Shown: piece after piece, positions 61,000 through 64,000 of the stretch
How positions within the stretch are numbered: position 1 is the stretch's first letter
Layout: each line of letters opens with the position of its first letter
From: Streptomyces triculaminicus
Lineage (GTDB): Bacteria; Actinomycetota; Actinomycetes; Streptomycetales; Streptomycetaceae
Assembly: GCF_017349075.1 (NCBI RefSeq)
Contig: NZ_JAFMOF010000001.1
Location: forward strand, 992,001 to 1,056,000
Reading direction: 5' to 3'
DNA: 64,000 nt
Program-made: the position numbers and the translations under genes
Notes under the pieces: generated by a model
Databases searched by the model: none
What the model was told of the DNA's origin: nothing
Seen by the model: only the letters and a program-made list of their open reading frames with translations

Positions 61000-61041
61000 A
61001 TGACCAAGCATGCGCTCGTCCAGCAGTGGTGGGCCGCCTGA
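61000..61041 (+). CDS. Leader peptide of the trpS attenuator, with two consecutive Trp codons
   Basis: A 13-residue ORF, MTKHALVQQWWAA, ending TGA at 61039-61041. The two TGG codons (61027-61032) lie in the 5' arm of the first hairpin. Shortage of charged tRNA-Trp, or inhibition of TrpRS, would stall the ribosome there. The ORF is short and would be missed by ordinary gene callers. Confidence 0.88.
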   Translation: MTKHALVQQWWAA

Positions 61042-61097
61042 CGGCGGCCCACCTCTTGCGCATGCACGCGACCGGCCGCCGCCTCGGCGGCCGGTTT
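61028..61097 (+). promoter_or_regulatory. Trp-responsive ribosome-mediated transcription attenuator of trpS
   Basis: Hairpin 1:2 pairs GGTGGGCCGCC (61028-61038) with GGCGGCCCACC (61043-61053). Hairpin 3:4 pairs ACCGGCCGCCG (61071-61081) with CGGCGGCCGGT (61085-61095) and is followed by TTGCTGTCT, a terminator. GGCGGCC (61043-61049) can instead pair with GGCCGCC (61074-61080), the antiterminator 2:3. A ribosome stalled at the Trp codons covers arm 1, favours 2:3 and lets transcription reach trpS. This is the arrangement reported for the auxiliary TrpRS gene of S. coelicolor. Confidence 0.87.
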
Positions 61098-61144
61098 GCT
61101 GTCTGTGGCGGTGGCGTCCTCATCCACAAGGAGCGCACCGACCC

Positions 61145-62164
61145 ATGACACGCATCTTCAGCGGCATCAAGCCCACGGGCCACCTGACCCTCGGCAACTA
61201 CCTCGGCGCCGTCCGCCAGTGGGTGGACACGGACCAGCACCGCGCCGAGGCCCTCTTCTGCGTCGTCGACCTGCACGCGCTGACCGTCGAGCACGACCCG
61301 GCCCGCGTGCGGAGGCTCAGCCGGCAAGCCGCGACGCTTCTCCTGGCGGCCGGGCTCGATCCGGCGCACTGCACCGTGTTCGTACAGAGTCACGTGGACG
61401 AGCACACCCGGCTGGCGTATCTCCTCGAGTGCACCGCCACCGACGGGGAGATGCGCCGGATGATCCAGTACAAGGAGAAGGCGGCACGGGAGCGGGCCAC
61501 GGGCGGGAGCGTACGGCTGTCGCTGCTGACGTACCCCGTCCTCATGGCGGCGGACATCCTCGCCTATGGGGCGGACGAGGTCCCAGTGGGTGACGACCAG
61601 GCTCAGCACGTAGAGCTGACGCGCGACCTGGCCGCCCGCTTCAACCAGCGCTACGGGCACGCCTTCACCGTCCCCAGGGCCGTGCTCCCTACGGTGGCCG
61701 CTCGGGTCATGGACCTGCAGGACCCGACCTCCAAGATGGGGAAGTCGCACGCGGAGACGTCCGGCATCGTCTATCTGCTCGACGAGCCGGATGTCGTGCA
61801 CAAGAAGGTGATGCGGGCGGTGACCGACAGCGGGAGCGAGGTGACGTACGACCGCGAGGGGCAGCCCGGCGTCACCAACCTGCTGGAGATCCTGGCGGCG
61901 TGCACGCACCGGAGTCCGGTGGAGCTGGCGGCGTCGTACGCCTCGTACGGCGCGCTGAAACGGGACACGGCCGACGCGGTCGTTGAGCTGCTGCGACCCG
62001 TCAGGGAACGGCATGCGCGGCTGTGCGCCGATCCGGGACATGTGGACGAGGTCCTGCGGGCGGGTGCCGAGCAGGCGCGGTCGCTCGCCCGGCCGACGGT
62101 CGACGCGGCGTACCGGGCGATCGGCCTGATGCCGCCCCTGCCGTCGGGCGGCTCTTCCCGGTAG
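61145..62164 (+). CDS. trpS: Tryptophanyl-tRNA synthetase (auxiliary, antibiotic-resistance type)
   Basis: A 339-residue class I TrpRS. The HIGH-like motif is TGHLTLGNYLG near residues 11-21, KMSKS reads KMGKS near residue 198, and GDDQAQHVELTRDLAARFN is the tryptophan/ATP site. The protein matches the short TrpRS1 class of streptomycetes, which confers resistance to indolmycin-type inhibitors; resistance here is inferred from that group. AAGGAG lies 12 bases before the ATG. The attenuator upstream would induce it when tryptophan charging falls. It is convergent with a SARP regulator. Confidence 0.92.
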   Translation: MTRIFSGIKPTGHLTLGNYLGAVRQWVDTDQHRAEALFCVVDLHALTVEHDPARVRRLSRQAATLLLAAGLDPAHCTVFVQSHVDEHTRLAYLLECTATDGEMRRMIQYKEKAARERATGGSVRLSLLTYPVLMAADILAYGADEVPVGDDQAQHVELTRDLAARFNQRYGHAFTVPRAVLPTVAARVMDLQDPTSKMGKSHAETSGIVYLLDEPDVVHKKVMRAVTDSGSEVTYDREGQPGVTNLLEILAACTHRSPVELAASYASYGALKRDTADAVVELLRPVRERHARLCADPGHVDEVLRAGAEQARSLARPTVDAAYRAIGLMPPLPSGGSSR

Positions 62165-62178
62165 GGCCGGTCACCCGT

Positions 62179-64000
62179 TCACTCGAGGAGGTGACGGACC
62201 TCGGCCTGTTCTGCTGACTCCAGGCGTTCGTGGACCGACAGCGCCTCCTGCCAGCAGGCCCGCGCACGCCGGCGTTCCCCTGGCAGGCCTGGGCGGCCGT
62301 GGTCAGGAGGCAGCGGGCTTCGGTGAACAGCCAGTCGACGGCCTCGCTCTGCGTCCTGAGAGGAAGGCCGGGGTGGTGTGTGGGGGCCAGATGGTGCACG
62401 AGTCGGTCGCCGGGGCGCGCCAGCGCGTACACCCGGGCGGCCGTGGCCAGGTAGAAGTCGAGGAGGCGGGAGGTGGCGGCGTCGGCTTCCCGTTGCGCCT
62501 GCTCGTCGCTGTCGATGCGCGTGCGGGCGTAGAGGCGTACGAGGTCGTGCAGGCGGTAGCGACCGGGAGCTGGGGTCTCCAGGAGTGAGGTGTCGACGAG
62601 CGCTTTCAGCAATTCGCCGGCGGGGGTGGCGGTCCGCGTGCCGAGGAGGGCCTCGGCCGCGGAGGACGAGAGGTCGGGGGCGTCGGCCACGCTGAGGTGG
62701 CGGAAGGCCCGGGCCTGCTCGGGGGTGAGGGCGTAGCCGAGTTCGAAGGTCGCGGTCACGGCGAGGTCGCCGGCGTGCAGTTCGTCGAGGCGGCGGCGTT
62801 CGTCGCCGAGCTTGAGCGCGAGTACCGAGACGCTCCAGCTGCGCCGGGAGGCCAGGCGGGCGGCGGCGATGCGGATGGCGAGAGGGAGAAAGCCGCAGGC
62901 GGAGAGGACGGCCATCGCGGCGTCGGGTTCGGCGGCGGTCCGCTCGGCTCCGACGATCGCGGTGAACAGCTCGAGTGCCTCGGGCGGGGGCATCACGCCG
63001 AGGTCGACGACGTGCGCGCAGGCAAGGTCGATCATGCGGTTGCGGCTGGTGACGAGGGTCGCGCAGCCGGCGTTGCCGGGCAGCAGGGGGTGGACCTGGG
63101 ACGCGTCGCGGGCGTTGTCGAGGAGGACGAGAACACGGCGGTCGGCGAGGACGGATCGATAGCGGGCGACGCGTTCCGGCAATCCGTCCGGAATCTCGGA
63201 ATCGTGCAGTCCCAGGGCGCGGAGGAAAGAGCCGAGGACGGCCTCGGGGGCGGCCGGGGACGTACCCGCGCCTTGCAGGTCCGCGTAGAGCTGGCCGTCG
63301 GGGAAGTGGCGGCGGCCGGTGTGCGCGGCATGGACGGCGAGAGTCGTCTTGCCGACGCCGCCGATGCCCGCCACGGCCACGACGGCGCCATGGCCGCGTT
63401 CGCCGGCCGCGGCGGCGATGTGAGAGCCGAGCTCGTCGACGGCGGCGGCGGCGCGGCCGGTGAAGTCGGAGACGCTCGCCGGGAGTTGCGCGGGCCGGAT
63501 GAAGGCCGGTCCGGGCGGAGCGCCGCCGGCCGTGGTCGAGGAGACGCCGAGGCCGGCGTCGCCGTCGAGGATGCGCTGCCGCAGCTCGGTGAGTTCCGGG
63601 CGGGGGTCGACGCCCAGTTCGTCGGCGAGCAGGCGCCGGGTGTCGGCGTAGACCGCCAGCGCTTCGCTCCGGCGGTCGCTGCGGTACAGCGCGAGCATCA
63701 GCAGTTCCCGCAGCAGCTCGCGCAGCGGATACGCGGCCGTCAGGGCGGTCAGCTCCGAGACGGACTCCGCACGCGCGCCCACGTCGAGGTCCAGGGCGAG
63801 GCGCGTCTCCAGCAGGCTCAGCCGCCGCTCGGCCAAGCGTGCTCGTTGCGCCTGCGCGTACGGTCCCGGCACCTCGGCCAGGGGTTCGCCGTGCCACAGC
63901 GCCAGGGCGTCGTTCATCAGGCCCCGCGCCCGCGCCGGGTTCCCGCTGCCGCGTGCCGTGTCGGCCTCCGCCGCCAGCCGCTCGGCCGCGTCGATGTCGA
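62179..64000 (-). pseudogene. SARP/AfsR-type regulator, frameshifted, TPR region missing (5' end beyond window)
   Basis: The visible part reads a BTAD domain (RARLAERRLSLLETRLALDL, ADELGVDPRPELTELRQRIL), then an NB-ARC ATPase with Walker A GIGGVGKTT at 63342-63368, Walker B VLVLLDNARD and GFLPLAIRIAA. After EARCLLTTAAQACQ the frame should continue into ERRRARACWQEALSVHERL, the usual C-terminal TPR repeat, but that stretch is one frame off. One more G in the run at 62277-62280 would join them. The usual 250-300 residues of TPR between them are absent. If real, the regulator lost its TPR domain. The DNA-binding N-terminus lies past 64000. Confidence 0.75.

Overview
The window is chromosomal DNA of a high-GC actinomycete, almost certainly a Streptomyces. 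The evidence is very GC-rich codon use, frequent GTG/TTG starts and leaderless transcripts, the futalosine route to menaquinone, the rex-hem operon, the developmental sigma factor BldN with its anti-sigma RsbN, and a 16S-23S-5S operon with no tRNA in its spacers. I see no mobile element, phage, CRISPR array or toxin/defence island.

Layout. 1-5.2 kb: the start of mqnC, a membrane Ser/Thr kinase divergent from a membrane-anchored esterase, mqnA, and a cold-shock protein with a structured 5' leader. 5.2-13.6 kb: a lipid-use region with two acyl-CoA synthetases, an AraC regulator, a secreted lipase, a TetR regulator and a dicarboxylate/amino-acid symporter; three TTAC-N6-GTAA-like sites suggest a small TetR regulon. 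13.7-20.8 kb: mqnE with an Lrp-type regulator, then the UbiX-, UbiD- and UbiA-like genes of late menaquinone synthesis and a lipoprotein that lacks an ordinary start codon. 20.8-30 kb: a cytochrome c maturation operon (resA-ccdA-resB-ccsB), a Tat lipoprotein deacetylase, and hemL with a phosphatase. 30-34.9 kb: YnfA, a short-chain dehydrogenase, a VOC protein, RtcB and two lipoproteins. 34.9-38.6 kb: class I lysS divergent from argS.

38.6-47 kb: an anti-sigma-like ATPase, then the tightly overlapped rex-hemA-hemC-hemD-hemB operon behind a Rex operator and promoter, a glutaredoxin-like protein and a HAD phosphatase. 47.2-55.2 kb: bldN, then rsbN behind a sigma-BldN-type promoter, an acyltransferase, an NAD-dependent epimerase, ribosomal protein bS22, a small HTH protein, a phosphatase-like protein, an acuC with two apparent frameshifts, and a HAD hydrolase. 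55.2-60.4 kb: the rRNA operon on the minus strand. 61-64 kb: a tryptophanyl-tRNA synthetase behind a complete ribosome-mediated attenuator (leader peptide with Trp-Trp, two alternative hairpins), and the 3' part of a SARP/AfsR-type regulator that is frameshifted and apparently lacks its TPR region.

The functional theme is respiration and its cofactors: menaquinone, haem and cytochrome c maturation lie in one 45 kb stretch, with NADH/NAD+ sensing by Rex controlling haem synthesis. The clearest regulatory find is the Trp attenuator before trpS. Three frameshifts each fall in a G run one base shorter than the conserved reading needs, so base-calling error must be excluded before these genes are called broken.
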